64,000 nucleotides of DNA from positions 88,850,400-88,914,399 of the forward strand of contig OY829328.1 in the NCBI GenBank assembly GCA_963691655.1, written 5' to 3'. The stretch comes from Toxonevra muliebris (Eukaryota; Arthropoda; Insecta; Diptera; Pallopteridae). The notes below the pieces were generated by a model. That model saw only the letters and a list, made by a program, of their open reading frames with translations. It was not told where the DNA came from and ran no database searches. Of the stretch, positions 38,952 to 53,400 are shown one piece after another (position 1 is the first letter of the stretch; the number at the start of each line of letters is the position of its first letter). The translations under genes were made by a program, and so were the position numbers.

Positions 38952-39326
38952 TTACACTTGCCTACCGTATTTATAGAGCGATGACCAAAAAAACAGCGCC
39001 AGCGAAGGTAACGCATACTCCATGCTATAGGCCCATTGCAGCAGCCCTACAGCGCTGGATCTTCTACTTCTCACCGTTGATATAGTCATTGCCGATGAGC
39101 CAAATACCGGAAAATGAATTTCTTCAGGTTCACTTAACTCTTCCTCTTCTTCCTCATCGATGGCATTGTTCGTAATGGTGCGATAGCGTTTTGTGAAATT
39201 CACTCTGAATGTCGCTTCAGCCACGCCACTCGAAGATGAAACTATAAAGTAGAAATGCCGTGGTACACGCTCATGCATGCTGACATAGGTGAGGCGTGCT
39301 TCTTTACAGTAGGGCGTGGGGAGATC
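38952..39326 (-). CDS. Gene 2 last exon
   Basis: A 375-nt exon in phase 0 after an acceptor CTGAACAG|GATC, with a TAA stop at 38952. It encodes DLPTPYCKEARL, HERVPRHFYFIV, ATFRVNFT, then the acidic run and the hydrophobic tail. A GT within ATACG|GTAGGC near the stop could act as an alternative donor into a cytoplasmic exon. I saw no matching downstream exon, so I treat this as terminal. Confidence 0.75.
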   Translation of the reverse strand, partial: DLPTPYCKEARLTYVSMHERVPRHFYFIVSSSSGVAEATFRVNFTKRYRTITNNAIDEEEEEELSEPEEIHFPVFGSSAMTISTVRSRRSSAVGLLQWAYSMEYALPSLALFFWSSLYKYGRQV

Positions 39327-40780
39327 CTGTTCAGCGGCATAGAAAATGAAAGTACAAATCAGATTATTTATTAGGCTTAAGTTTTAGAAAGTTTAGGCTC
39401 AGCGTTTTCGTGCTCATTTTACTCACCGTTACTCCATAGGCTAACACTGTGCTCCCGTACTGATTACCTGGAGTAAATACTCGATCTCCATGTAGCCAAC
39501 GTGCGGCATGTGCTGGTGGATTTGCGCAGAATTCTACTGCTAAGTGGAGCGGTGAACCAGGGTAGGCGACGGGTGTAGCATTGCGTGCCACTACAGTGGG
39601 TGCCCCTGAAAGTGAATGGGAGAGGGAGAATTTGAATCTTTATCATACAGGCATAAATAATTTATTATAAATCATGTACGTTTTGAATTACAACTGATTG
39701 CTCAGGATTATTATGATCCAAAATTAAAAGCATCTACTCACAGTTTCTGGAATAATATGTACAATATGTCGGTCTACATAATTATGTATATCTTGCTGCA
39801 TGCCTGCAATCTTTGCAGACATGTTAGCAAATGTACTATAAATGTAAGAGTTTTTCTCTTTTTTACAAATTCGTTCAACTACTCATTCAAAGCAAGGAAG
39901 GAAGGGAAAAGTTTAAAAGAATTAAGCAACTCCATTAAAAAGTTTTAAACATTTGTTTATGTATATGTGGAAGTATGCACATACTTGAATATGTGAAATT
40001 ATTTTATACTGCATATGAAAGACGTAAGAGACTAGGAGAATAGGGACAGAATGAAATTCTCCTACAGTTTTTGCAAAAAGTTAAACTGCGTTGTCAAAAA
40101 GAAAAAGTTCATGCTTACAAAACACTCAAAGTAAATAAAAAGAAATTAAGTACCTACAGGAAATTATTACGAAAAAATTTTAATATTTTGTATTCCTATG
40201 CCAAATACACAAACCAACATAATTTTTCTCTCATCAGATAAATAATTTGCATGTGCTTTTTTTGTGTGACTGGTTATGTTTTTTGCGTCTATACACCAAT
40301 AATTTAAATGCAATACACACACGAAAACAGATTTCAATCAAAATAGATTTTCACCCTCGTCGCTTTGCTCACTGCTCCGTCAACCTACTTCTTTCAATGT
40401 GGCATGTATTTTTCAAAATTAAATTAAAAATCCCAACCAATTGGGCACAACGTCAGGCGCGTTGACCCTCGAGCAGTTGCGCCAGCGCCATTAAAAATGC
40501 TTCCACATGCTCAACTAAGCATACGAATGCAAATGAAATAACAATTATTGAGGGAGCTAGGAACGGGGAGGGTTGGGGGATTCTGTAGCAGCCAAATAAA
40601 TTAAATTCGACTAAAAATTTCTGCTACTCGCGTCGCCACATCCCGCAATATCGCGCAACATTTAAATTGTTGTCTGCTGCTGTTTGCTCGAAAATTATTT
40701 ATTTAGGCAATACTTGTCACACCTTACGCTGCCTCCTTTTCTCTCCCTGCTTTGCCATTCCTACCTTTCCAAGCTTACTC

Positions 40781-40811
<31 letters not shown>

Positions 40812-43800
40812 GAGTGTGTGTATGTGTAGCCCTCAAACTGCAAAACTTAAAATTTCTCGTTAATTGATTTCATTTGAAGCACACACCCAGAACCAAACAA
40901 AAAAACAAAAATGGCCGCTCAAGTTTCTGTGCAAAAAAACAAGAAGTAAATTTAAATTTTCCCCAGCAATATTGCTCGATGTTGTTGCTCTATGTTGTTC
41001 TTCATTTGAATTTGTAGCTGTATATATTTGTATTTGTATCTGTGTTTTTATATCTATCAAATGCTACATTTTTGTTACTGTTGCTTCTTCTACTTTTACA
41101 TACATTCATTTGCACTTAACACTTTAGCCATTTTGTTTTTTTTTCATGCTGATATTTGTTGTTGTTTATTTTACGTTTTTTTGTTGTAGTTGTTTTTATT
41201 ATTACATTGAAGCAAATAAACTCAAATAAAGTTCTCAAGTTTATTTCAATTCTCAAGTGAATGAAGCAATGATGAGGAAAATTACAAATTTTGGTCTAGT
41301 TGTCGTTACTACATAGAGTAAGATGAGAAAGGGAGGAGGAGTGTAAATTGGAGCCACAATGCACTGAAAAAAGGGGTGTAAAATTGTGCATATATGTATA
41401 TGTTTATATCCAAAAAAATTGTGTACAGACATGCATGTAATTAGATTTTTTGGGAATGATTGAAAGCTGTTTGGGAATATTTTTCCCTCAAGCTTTTACT
41501 CATTTTCTATTTATCTATTGGGGAAAGGAGGGAAAGAAAAATAGCTGCAGCATAAGCGTTTATAATTTATTTTATTACCCTCTTTTATAACAGGGTAGGG
41601 AGAACCCTACTCTCTTTCCTTTCTTCATTCTTTTCCATGATTTTCGATTGATTAACATCGCGAGGCATGAGAGCTCAATTCAGCACTAAATGAATGGATA
41701 ATAAAATCCTCAAATAAGTTATTTGCCTTCAAATACTAAATTCTCTCTATAATACTCGAATTATTGGGCAGAGTTTACATCTGAAGGAATTTGCAGCCAT
41801 TTCTTTCGGACATTTTTTTAGATTAAATTGCCTTGAACGAGAGGGCTTGAACTTGAGAGAGTGAGTAGTTCAGACTGTGCGATTAACTTTAAACATTTTT
41901 CCAACTAACAAAATGATTTGGCAGTGTTCTAGTTGATTTGCGAAAATATTTGGAGCAAATTTTATAATTTTCTTTGACTTGGTTTCGATTGGGTATATAC
42001 TTTCTATAGATTTTATGGTTACTTGGATAAAAGTTAAACTTCTGTACCGTTCAATTCGCGTCAACATGTTATCTCAAAAAGTTTAACCTACTTTTTTCAA
42101 GTAAGTTATTGCTTCAACTGTACGTAGTACGTAACGTAATCAAAAACCTCAAAGAGAACGACATCTACAACATATAAAATTTCACACTTCCTTGACCTAA
42201 ATTCACTGAGAAAATTTAAAGCGAACAAAAAAATAAAAACATAAAAAAAAATGGGGAAAAAAACTTTTACTAATGCCTATCAAATTCCGAATAGCATTAA
42301 GAAAGATTAACCCACCACCTACTAACATTACTTTCCAGCACATTCATTAAAATTTCAATTTCAAAATCACGTACAAAATGAAAGAAAAAAAGAACTAAAG
42401 AAAAAAGTGTTGAAAAGAGAAATTTTTATGTGTTTCTGTCATTGAGTAAGAAAAGTTGAAGAAGAAGTAGAAGTACGAACGAATAAGCAACAGCACGTAA
42501 TAACTAGGTACAAGCTAAAGAAGCTGGTAGTTATTTCGAGGTTAAACCTAAATGAACTGAGCAGAAACTTTTGACATTCAAATCCAAACGCTCATTCACA
42601 TCTGCATATTTCTGAGAATGTTAAATTAGAATTTCAAAGTACAAATGTTTTAAGTAAAAGTTATAGGTAAATGTAATTAAATTCAAATTTATTTTAGTTC
42701 ATATTTTTGCGCAGTAATGATATCTGAACTTGACTACTTCATTATTAATAACAGGTAAATAAGCTAGGAAACAATTTTTGTTCCTATTTTTTATAATTGA
42801 TTTTTAAATTAAAATAGGTAATTGTAGTTCGCTCTCTTTTTCATTTCCTTGCAAATTTTATTTCAAAATTATTTATATAAAAACTTATTTAACTACCTTT
42901 CAACACCAGCTTTCATTTCAACCACTCATAATAATAACAAATGCCTAAAGGTATACTAATAAATCTTTAGCAAATTTGTATATAGTTTATGCTCAGAAAC
43001 GTATAAACTGTTCGGGCTGTGTCTACAGTTTCCACGTGCTGATTGCATAACAAAATATTATTTACTACCTGCTTAAATACTTTACTTTTCAATTTATCTC
43101 CTAGCAATTTCTTTTAGCTTGTCCCTTTCTCTTCTTTTTCTAACTCTTCCTGCACTTTTTCATAATTGTCACGCAAATCACGTATTTTCGATTTATCAAG
43201 CTTGCTTTTTTATCGTTCTCCTGCTAGCGTCATGCACTATCTTTGCCCAAGCAAAAATTATTTTTCAAAATTAAAAGCTTTCGCCTAAAAACACACTAAC
43301 ACTTTTTCATTGTTTCATTGTTAGCCACTGTCGCTCGTTGTTAACTTTGAAAGTATATTAAATTTACAATTTTCATTTTCAGTGGGCAGCAGCAACATCC
43401 AGCAAGTGGAAAGAAGCATAAAATTTATTAATTATTAACAAAGTAGCTACCTCAGAGTAATGCCATTCAGCTAGAGCCAACCAGCACCAAGTTGGAGCTA
43501 AAGCCACCATGAACACCTAAGCAACTTTACCACAACTATAGAGTGCGCTTGTTTGTGTGTATGAGTGTGTGCACCAGGTTTACCTACAAAACAACAATAC
43601 AATATAATGGATTTGTATAAATTATACTTGTGCTGCCTAAAAGTATGCTAGTGTATATGACCGCTTCCAATGCTCAGGCAGCATTTTGAGAAGCACTGTA
43701 GTGAAATTTGCAGGTTTCATGGTTAGCGGTGGGTACGTAGAAAAGAGATAACTATAGACAGATGCTGATACCCCCTGCACGTCCCTCTAACTAACTTGTC

Positions 43801-44403
43801 CCTCAGTGTGTATTTATTTCATTCACCGGCTGTTGGATCCCTGTCTTTCTGATTTGCTCTTTCGCTTGTTATTGTTTCTATTGTTGCCGTTGTTGGTTTT
43901 TTGCTACAAACAGAATTTCATTTAAGCCACACTTAAAAAGTGTCGTCCATAAGGATGCCATAATTGAATATTATTCTATTTTTTGCTGGTTTTGTTATTA
44001 TTCTTGCTATTTTTTTTTGTGCTGCTTTATTGTCTTATATTGTTGTTGTTGTTTATATAGGTGACGACGTTGTTGCTTTGTTGTTTTTCGACGCTTAAAA
44101 GTGTTTTTCTTACGGCATTCTGTTTTTTCTCACACATAATCTCTCTCTTTCTCTCTCTTTATCTTTTCATAGAAACTGTGTATATCTCTACTTGTTTCTT
44201 TGTTGGTCCTTTATTTTTTTGTAAACAAACATTTTTGTAGCATATTAAATAAGCTTCATGTTGTTGGCACAGTTGTTGTTGCTGTTATTTTTGTTATTGC
44301 TGTCTTTTGGGACAATTTTGTGTTGTTGCTATTGCTGCTTTTTTTGCGAAAAAGATTTCATTTAACTAAAAGGTTTTACTTTTGTATTTTAGTCTCTTCA
44401 TTT

Positions 44404-44434
<31 letters not shown>

Positions 44435-47400
44435 TTGGAAAGAAAATGTCTGTTGAGTTGGTTCATTTTCACTTTAATTTTTCATTAAAATGTATTTTGT
44501 ATGCATGTTAGTTGGTGCTGTGGTATATTTAGACCCTCTTGGGTTATGCTGTCGTCCATCCAATAAACATACCCATGTGAATTATTTATTAAGTTGTTAC
44601 TGTTGCTGTTACCGTTGTTCTTGTTGTTGTTAGGACAACAATTGTGGCAATCGTATTGTAATTTGCAATCAGTTCAAATGCTTTTTTTTATAGAGTTATT
44701 TTATTTCATGCCATTTTTGATAACAAGGTTAAAATTTTAATGTTGAATTTAACACTAACAACAGAAATTGTTGTGCAATATGCTTACATGAGGGTTTTGA
44801 GAGTTTTGTAAAGATGATTGAAAGTTTCTTCACTTTATTTTGGATTGGATAGAAAACGATAGACAGAAATGTTAGATTCATGAGCAATTAAATATTATGT
44901 TGAGGAGAAGGGAGAAAAAGGAAACTAAATGAGTTATAACATTGTAAACACTTCCAAGAGTTATCAATAAAAGACTTTGTATCAGGATATTCAATACATT
45001 TAAATACCATATAAATGATACATAAACTTTAAGTAAAAGGAGAATGATTTAAAATTTTCAATACCAATTCCATTAGCCTTAACATTGAAATCTTCAATGA
45101 TAATGAAATAAAGTTTGCATTATCATTAAAATCATCAATGAGAATACAATTTTCTTTATAATACCATTGTTAATGAAATTATGTTTTCATTAACATTAAA
45201 CTTTTCAATGGCAGTGGATTTTACTTTTAAATCTTTTTACTTTTTTTAATGGTAATGAGAAATCAAAACAGTATTAACTGCTGTCTTTAAACTGCAATGC
45301 ACCACCATGTTAAAATTCATTTCCACCATATGCATTTTCTAGGTGAAAATATTTAGTTTTAACCCTTTCATACTCAATGTTTCGTATATGCAACATTCAC
45401 TTTTATGTGGCATAGATAAAATGTTTAACCGATATTACTATTAACGCTATTTGTATTAGGTTCTGTTGGGTATTCTTTACGTTTGCTGATTGCCGAATAT
45501 TTAAAATTTCTTGCTTAAGTAATTTTTTTTAATGTTTTGTCCAGCAAAAAACCTAAGTGCAAACATTTTTAATAAAATCTTTTGCACTATTTTTTGAAAA
45601 ATAGTGCAAGAAATTTGATGTCATGATTGTGGAAGACCTAAGTAACCATAATTTCACAATAAAAGGTTTCTCTCAAGCCCAATTATAATTCCGGCGTTTT
45701 TGATGAAGGCGGAGAAGGATAAGCTTGAAATGTTGATATTCTACAGTTTCAGCTATGCTAAAGCACTTGTGTTCATACTTTCTACTATTTCTCATATTAT
45801 TTTAATTTATTATTTGAACTGTGAGTTCTGTCTCTCGGATTGATTATTAATGGCTTACCTATGAGTAATCAATAAACATGAAATATACCTACAATTAGAA
45901 TTAATCATAATTTTACTTAAGCTTAAAAAGGAGGAGACCAAGTGCCACATTACCCGATTTCATAACACAATACCTGATAATAACAAAAACTAAAAAAATA
46001 AAATCTAACTCAAGTCATTTCTCTACTTGAGCTACTGAGTAGCTGAAAAGCAAGTAAGGGTGAGTGGATGTCAGATGGAGTTGCATTTTAATAAGATGTG
46101 CTTAGAACAAGCCAAACATCCCGCAAACTTTGACTACCAGTGAGAGTAGATTTTCCAACCCTGCTGCTCATCTCTTTCATGCTCAGCGCGCACTTAAGCT
46201 TCAACGAAGCAAATATTCAATTAAAAAATAGCTTTTGAAAAAATTCACTCAACTTAAGTCAAGTCAAGTTGTTACATTAAGGACATCATGCAATACATAC
46301 ACAACTTAACAAGTTGTTCTTATGATGCTCACACTCTATGTTTCTATGTGTATATGTGTGTAGATTAAATAAAAGATATAAAAGTAAAAATGAGGAAAAA
46401 TTCAACAACATGGAAAAGGATGACATTGCAACTAAGTAGTATGAGTTGGTAGTTGAGTGGTAGTTGAAGTGGTTAAGGAAGTAGTAGTAGTAGTAATAGT
46501 AGTGATATAGTCAGGTACTTTGCAGCGTGCTAAAGCGTAAATAATCAACAGGAATTAAGTCACTTGTTGTAGGTTGTCGTTGTTATTGTTGTTGTTGATA
46601 ATGTTGGTAATGATAATGATGATGAACTTAAATTGAAGTATCATTAACTTTTGTCATCATCATTTCAACTTTTTGTTGAAAAGTATAACCAAAAGGCAAA
46701 GGAAGAAAACGGGGAGGGAGGGAGGTAGAGAGAGAGAGAGAGAGAGAAAACTTGATTCAACATTTTTAAAAGAAAAGGTAAGTAGCTACTTATTACTGTT
46801 GTCTACATGTTTTATTAACTGCAGCTGCAAACTTTTTGCCCGATTTTTTAACAAGTTCGTACAAAATTTTGTGACAAAAAATAAGTTATTGAAAACACAA
46901 AGTTTATTGAGCTTAAAACTTAATTTGGGTTAGTGGAAAAGTTAAAACTTATGAAAATTTGATATTATTATAAAAAATATTTACACAAACTTGAAAATAT
47001 TCTTGAAATTGGTAAGTATATTCTTATGTTTCACACTGGAGTATGCATGAACACACAAGTATAGCGCCAGACTTTTAATAGTACGCAAAAAATATTGAAA
47101 AATTTTAAATTTGTTTGTCAAGAGATAAAAGTTGGCCTAGGCACAAAATTCTTCTAAGCCGAGAGGTGTTACCGATTTTTATTTTCTATTTCAGTTTTTT
47201 AAGCTTCGAATTTTCTTAAGTTTCTTTTTCTCGTGGACTCAAATTATACAATTCTGTTTATTTGTTGGTTTATTCTGAGTTTTGGAATCTACTTATTTTC
47301 CTAATACTTATTTATTCAACTACTTGATTAACTTTTGCAAGAACCTTTATTTGACTTTTGTTTAACTCTTTGTTCAATTTGTTCTTCAACATTGTCTTCA

Positions 47401-50400
47401 GTTTCTGGAAGTTGAACAGCTTCTAATTCAATTTTTTTTTCAATTTGTCGTTAAACATTTTGCTCAATTTTTTGGGAAACTTTTCTTCAACAATTCGATA
47501 AATTTTTGTTAAACTGCTTGTTCAAACTTCTTGTTGAACTTCTCCGAAATTTTTTTTCAACACTGTGTTGTCATTATAACAGCTTTTTCAACTTTTCTTA
47601 GACTGTTCATTAACTTTTTCTTAAAATGATCAATACAAATTCATAATTAATTTTTTGTTCATCATCTGATTTATTATTTGTTCACCTTTTTATTCAACTT
47701 TATACTCAGATTCTGGCCCATCTTTTAGTTGGACATCTTATTCAATTTTTGGTTCAACTTCTTATTTAACTTTAATGTTCAAATTTTCTTTCCATTTCTT
47801 GTTCAGCTCTAAAACTCTTCTTCAACGATATATTCTTTGTCTTTCAAATTTTTTATTAATATTCTTGTTGAAAATCTAATACAAGACCTGGTTAATGTTT
47901 TCGCTCAACTTCCGATTTTGTTTTCCTTTAAATTTTTTTAAACTTGCTTTTTACTCCAGTTCTTATTCAACACAATGCTCAACTTTTTTCTTAATTTCCA
48001 GATTATTGCATAATTCTTCTTTACCTTCTCTTTAAACATCTGGATCAACTTCTTCTTAAACGTTTTTTTTCCAACTTTCTCATCAACTATTTCAGTTCTT
48101 TCCGGCTGTTTCTTCAACTTTTCTCATTTGTCTCATTATTTTCTTTAATTTTTCCTGTAATATCTGTTTCAACGTTTCTTGAGCATTTTTTCAACTTATT
48201 CCATTTCAAAGGCTGAAATCAAAAGTTTTTTTTTCCTTTACATATTTCAAATTAGTCTAAATCTCTGTTTGCTGACAGATGTTAACAAACATCTCTCCAA
48301 AAATTTACAATTATTTGTTACTCATACGTAATGTAGGTCAAATTCTTTAATTAAACTCTACGAAATTCTTCAGAAAGTTTTTTTGTTTGTACAATTAAAA
48401 AAGTTTTACTTCGAGAGAGAGATAGAGATTTTCATCTAAATTATTTGCAGGTGACCTTACAACTACTACTACAGCTATATTACACATGAATGTATATGAC
48501 CCAAAAATTGAAAAAGAAAATAAAAAAAAATAAATATATAGAGCCAAAGGAAAATAAACCAACATTTTTATATTAGGTATATGAAACGATGAAGTAAAAA
48601 GATAAAAGAGTTGAAACAGAAATATTAAAGAAAAACTGACAAAACAAACAAATTAAGTATGCTCTTTCACTTTCAATTTTACTAAATGTTAAACATCTGC
48701 AATAAATAAAAAAATTAAACTAAAAACTTATGTGCAGCAGAGTTCTAAAATACACACATAAAGTAGATGTTTTTGTGTGTGTGTGTTCGAATCTATAGAA
48801 GTGTTTTTATATGTGTTATTAAAGTGTATACGTATTTGTATGTGTAAATATAAGTGTATGGCAGCAACAACCACTAGTTAAGATCAAGTGCAACTCATAT
48901 TAAATGCTCTATGTGCATGTATATTTATATATGCATATGTGCATATGTGTTTTTATATTTTCTATCTTCTTCTCTTAGCTGAAGAAATTTTTTATTTATA
49001 CATATTTTCAGTTTTGTAAGATTACAAAAGTTTGAAAGTTCACTACCTCTGCACTGTTGCTCGTTTTTCGTTGGTTGCTGTTACTGCCATTGCATCGATT
49101 GCAAAGCGATTTTTATTATTTTTCTTGTTGTTAAAGTCCTTCGATAAAAAATGCACACACTTACACAAGTGTGTATATATAAATATATATATTATCGATT
49201 TTGTTAGAAATATACACCACTTAAAGTTTGTTTTTAGTTTCGAGTGTAAAATAAATAAACATATGCAATTAAGTTGTTATACTTTTCATGCTGCATATGT
49301 ACAAAGTACATATGAATGTGTATACACATTTAATTAATACTGTATATGTATTTTATTTGATGAACAAAATATCTACATTCATGAAAAAGAAATGAAATCA
49401 ACAAAATTCCTTCCGATTTGTAGTGGTACTTACTTAGTTAAAAAGTAATGTCAATATTTATTCAAAGCCAGTAATTTATTTTATTAAGCTTTTTGTACAT
49501 ATGTATGGATTATTGTAGTGAAACTTTTAATTTGCTGTAGTGTTTTACGTACTCATCTCATCAAAGAGTTTATTTAGTTCATTGGTTATACTTGGAATCA
49601 ATAACGTTTGACTAGCAATGCTGTATTGAGCTGCTGCGTCTCTCAGAAATTAAATAGATACATATTTTATTTAACCGAGGCCATAGGCAGAATGAATGCA
49701 AGCAAGTAGGTAGAGGAACTTTTTATAAAATTTTATACTAGAAATTTGTTCAAACATTCGAAACCTACAAATTATTTAAGGATATAGATAGAAAATAAAA
49801 TCAAAACTAATTAATGGAAAGAAATAACCGAGGGTTAATTTGAATTAAACTTATTTTGTAGAGATAACAATTTGTAAATGGGTTTTTCGATAACAAAAGG
49901 AAAATATTCTTGAAATTTTGAACTTACATAGTTATCTCCGCTCTGTATTTTGCAATCGATTAATCATTACTCATAACCTAGCTAATAAAGATTATAAATG
50001 TTTCATATAAAATCATCGAATTTAAACCCGTTTTTTTGTTTATAATATTCTCGTGCCATCAAATATGCATACAGTAAGGCGGTGCCAGACCATTATCTGT
50101 TGGATTGAAACATGTGCGCTGCTAACCACTTTTGAAATAATTCGAGCAAACGGATGTAACAAACGAAAATATAATAAGAATTCTTATTCTTAAAAAAGAC
50201 AAAAAAGAATAGCAGTTTTCTTGTATTCATACACAATATTTCAATGTGCAACATTGTGATGATCAGCATGTTTTGTGTACGCAACAAGATATACTTAGGA
50301 AGCTGCATGTGAATGCATTAATAAAAAAATGCATAAGCATAAATATATGCATGAATATGTATAGCAAACTCTTACCATGCATTTACTAACACAAGCAAAC

Positions 50401-53400
50401 AAACAAACACTTCATTATACGAACGAACACACAACGACATGCACAAGTACAAAAATGACGAAATAAACATTTGCTCTTTGCTGTTGCTGCTATTCTACAA
50501 TGTTGTTAAATTTTAAAAATGTGTATATGATGAGGAATACAACAAAATGAAGAAGAAAGCAGCAACCCGGCAACTGCAAAATGTTTAAGAAACTGTACGG
50601 AAACAGCAAAACTTTTTTAAGTACATGAACAAACATCGTTCGTTTTCTTCGTTTAAGTCTTGTGCACTGTGTTGTTGCTTTACATCTTTGGCAAAAATAA
50701 TATTTACATTTTTTAGAGCCTCCTAATATTATGCACTAAATTTAAGAATATTTGTTTTTCTATCGCGTATACAACGTAAGCATGAGTGAATGAATACAAA
50801 AAGAAACGCACAAAAAATACTCCAGCTATAAACATATGAAATTTTTAAAGTATAAATATATGCGCATATAAACTCTCTCTCTCTGGAAGTATGCAACGAA
50901 GAAAGAAACTTGCTTGGGAAACGTTGACGCTGTTGTTACTGCTGCATAAAAATAAAGTTTTGTTTTTTTTTTTTTTTTTTGGTACTTTCTTCTTGAAGAA
51001 ACAACAATAAAAGCAGCAACTGCAACAGCTGTTGGTGATGACTAGTCGTTTTTTCGGTGGCTCCGACATCGTCTGTCTCAGTCTCATGCATATTAAATTG
51101 CAATTTATATTTTTTTGGGAAGTTTTCATGTTTTAACATATTTAATTTTTCTCTTAGTCAATGCTGAAACTTAAAATTTTAAATTTGTATGAATTTTGAA
51201 ATAAATTATAAAGGAATAGGTAAAAATTTAGCATATTTGAGTTGCCGTCAATGTATAGGTGAAAATCCTTTCAGCTGTTTTGATTTCTTCTAACTTGATT
51301 TCATTTGAAGAAGTGGACCCGCAGTTTATCAAAAATTTAAGTATAGTGTTTTTTATGTACACCACTAAAAATAGTAACAGCTGATAAATAATTCAAATAG
51401 CAGCTAGCTTCTTTTGTTTGCCAAAAATTACGCATGCAATAAATTTACTGCGCTCTACTTTTGACGCCATATTAACTTTAAACATACAAAACAAAGAGGT
51501 TAATAAATTTTTCTAGTGAGGTAGCGAATGAAAAATTTCTCCAAAAATTACTAAATATGTAAATTTGAAAATTTTGTGCTTCATGAAGTCGACAGTACAC
51601 AAGAATTAACAGCAACATGTATGACAGTGAACAACAAACGACAGGAACAGCAACATAGTTATAGTAATACGAATACAAGTACAGAGTAACATTAGTCGAA
51701 TAGGAAACTATGTAGCAATAAAGTAGCAACGGCAACTTAAACGAAATTGTTGCTGACATATGTCATTGCCTTTTACTAAAAGCAGTAGCAATTCAAAAAA
51801 GCAACAATTGCTTATATGAACAATTTTCAGAACAACATAGTGAAACCAAAAATTATGACTATCACCAGCAAATATCGAGTCAAATCTGAGTTTCAAATAA
51901 ATCGCGAATTCTCATTTTACTGCTATGCTGCGTATTTTGTAGGCAGTCAGCCTAAGTATATGCAATGAAAGAAGTTTAAAAAAATATGAGAGAAGTGAAC
52001 CAAATGCAGACTCTTGACAGTTTTGTGGTTTTGGTGGTTTTCGGTGCAAACGTGCAGATCTGTGAATGTGTGTGTGTCTGTGAGTGTCAGAGCAGTGCAT
52101 AAAAAAAAAATTAAAATGATAATGCAGTGCATAAAATTGGCGCCTAAAAGAGCGCATTTGAATGTGCACTTTTGTTCATTTTGTAATGTTTTTTTTTTCG
52201 AATTGCAGTAGAAGCAGAATTTTAGGCGTTACACATACTGCTCGAGTGGCATACATTAGCGAAATGCAAAAAGCGAAATGTAGCCAAAGTCACATCATAA
52301 ATTCACTTGTAAATGTCAGAAGCACACATATACATACAGATACAAATCATACGTACATACTTACACATATATGTATGTATATAAACGTTGCCCTAAAATG
52401 CAATGACGTATTGTCACTTTTTGTGGTCGGGTTGGTATGTGTGCGTGCGTGAGTGCGTGTTTGCATACGTCTCTCTTTTTCGCTCTCTGCCAATGTGTGG
52501 GTGGTATTTGAATGCGCAACAACGTGGCAGCAGTAGCAACAACGTCAGACAACAGCTCATGTCAGTTGCCTTGCCATTTTATTTTATTTTTTTTCGGTCG
52601 TTGACAGTTTTATTAGCTTTGTGGTTGACACTTTGTGATGCAAATGTAAATGTAATTTAGTGTTAGTATATATTGGTATATGTGACTGTATGTGTGTGTG
52701 TATGTGCATATAAACTTAATTACTTTTATTGCTGTTGCTGCCACACACACATTCACATACACATGCACTGATACACAGAAATGTAATTATAATGATAATA
52801 ACTAATATTTTTGTGTGTCTGCCTTTAGGCGCATTTTCAAATTATGCACATTGTAATATTCAATTTTCTACCGTTGCCGACGCAGCACGCAATTTAAGTA
52901 AATGGCTTGAAAATGTTTGTTAATTGTGCGTGACATTTAGTTTTATTCTGTTGCTCTTTGTGTCCTGTTGTAACACATTATTCTATTTGTTGCACATTTT
53001 ATTAAATAATGGTCGGTTTTATTAATTTAATATTATCAACACCAATATATGTAAGTATGTATTTTATAAATGCGCCTAAATGTATGCAAATATCAATAAC
53101 AAATATACAAATATTTAGGTTATTGCTATTAATGAAATTTGAACTTTTCGTTTGAACAATTTTATGCTTCAATAAACTTTATTATTTCTATTGCCTCCAA
53201 AACGTTGATGCATTTAAAATATTTGCAGAACTTGAACTTAAAATTTGACTATGTGTTCATAAAGAGAGGGGAAAAAGACATGGAGAAAAATAAAGTTAGA
53301 AAGAGAAAGAGTTGTAAATGGCAACAGCACTATTGAAAGGCAATGTAAGTAACAAGGAAATAGTGACAGCAGTAGTTGAATTGCATTCAGTAGTAAAAAA

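Larger units (their letters stand above)
39606..47319. other. Gene 2 giant intron, 3' portion
   Basis: This is intronic with respect to gene 2 on the minus strand. No nested gene can be supported on either strand. It contains TA and GT microsatellites and a GA run (listed separately), and a CTCTCTTT pyrimidine tract near 44.14-44.16 kb. A set of about three degenerate units of roughly 50-55 bp lies at 45.06-45.24 kb, built on CATTA...ATTAAA...TCAATG motifs. TTGTTG/CAACAA stretches are frequent. Confidence 0.6.
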
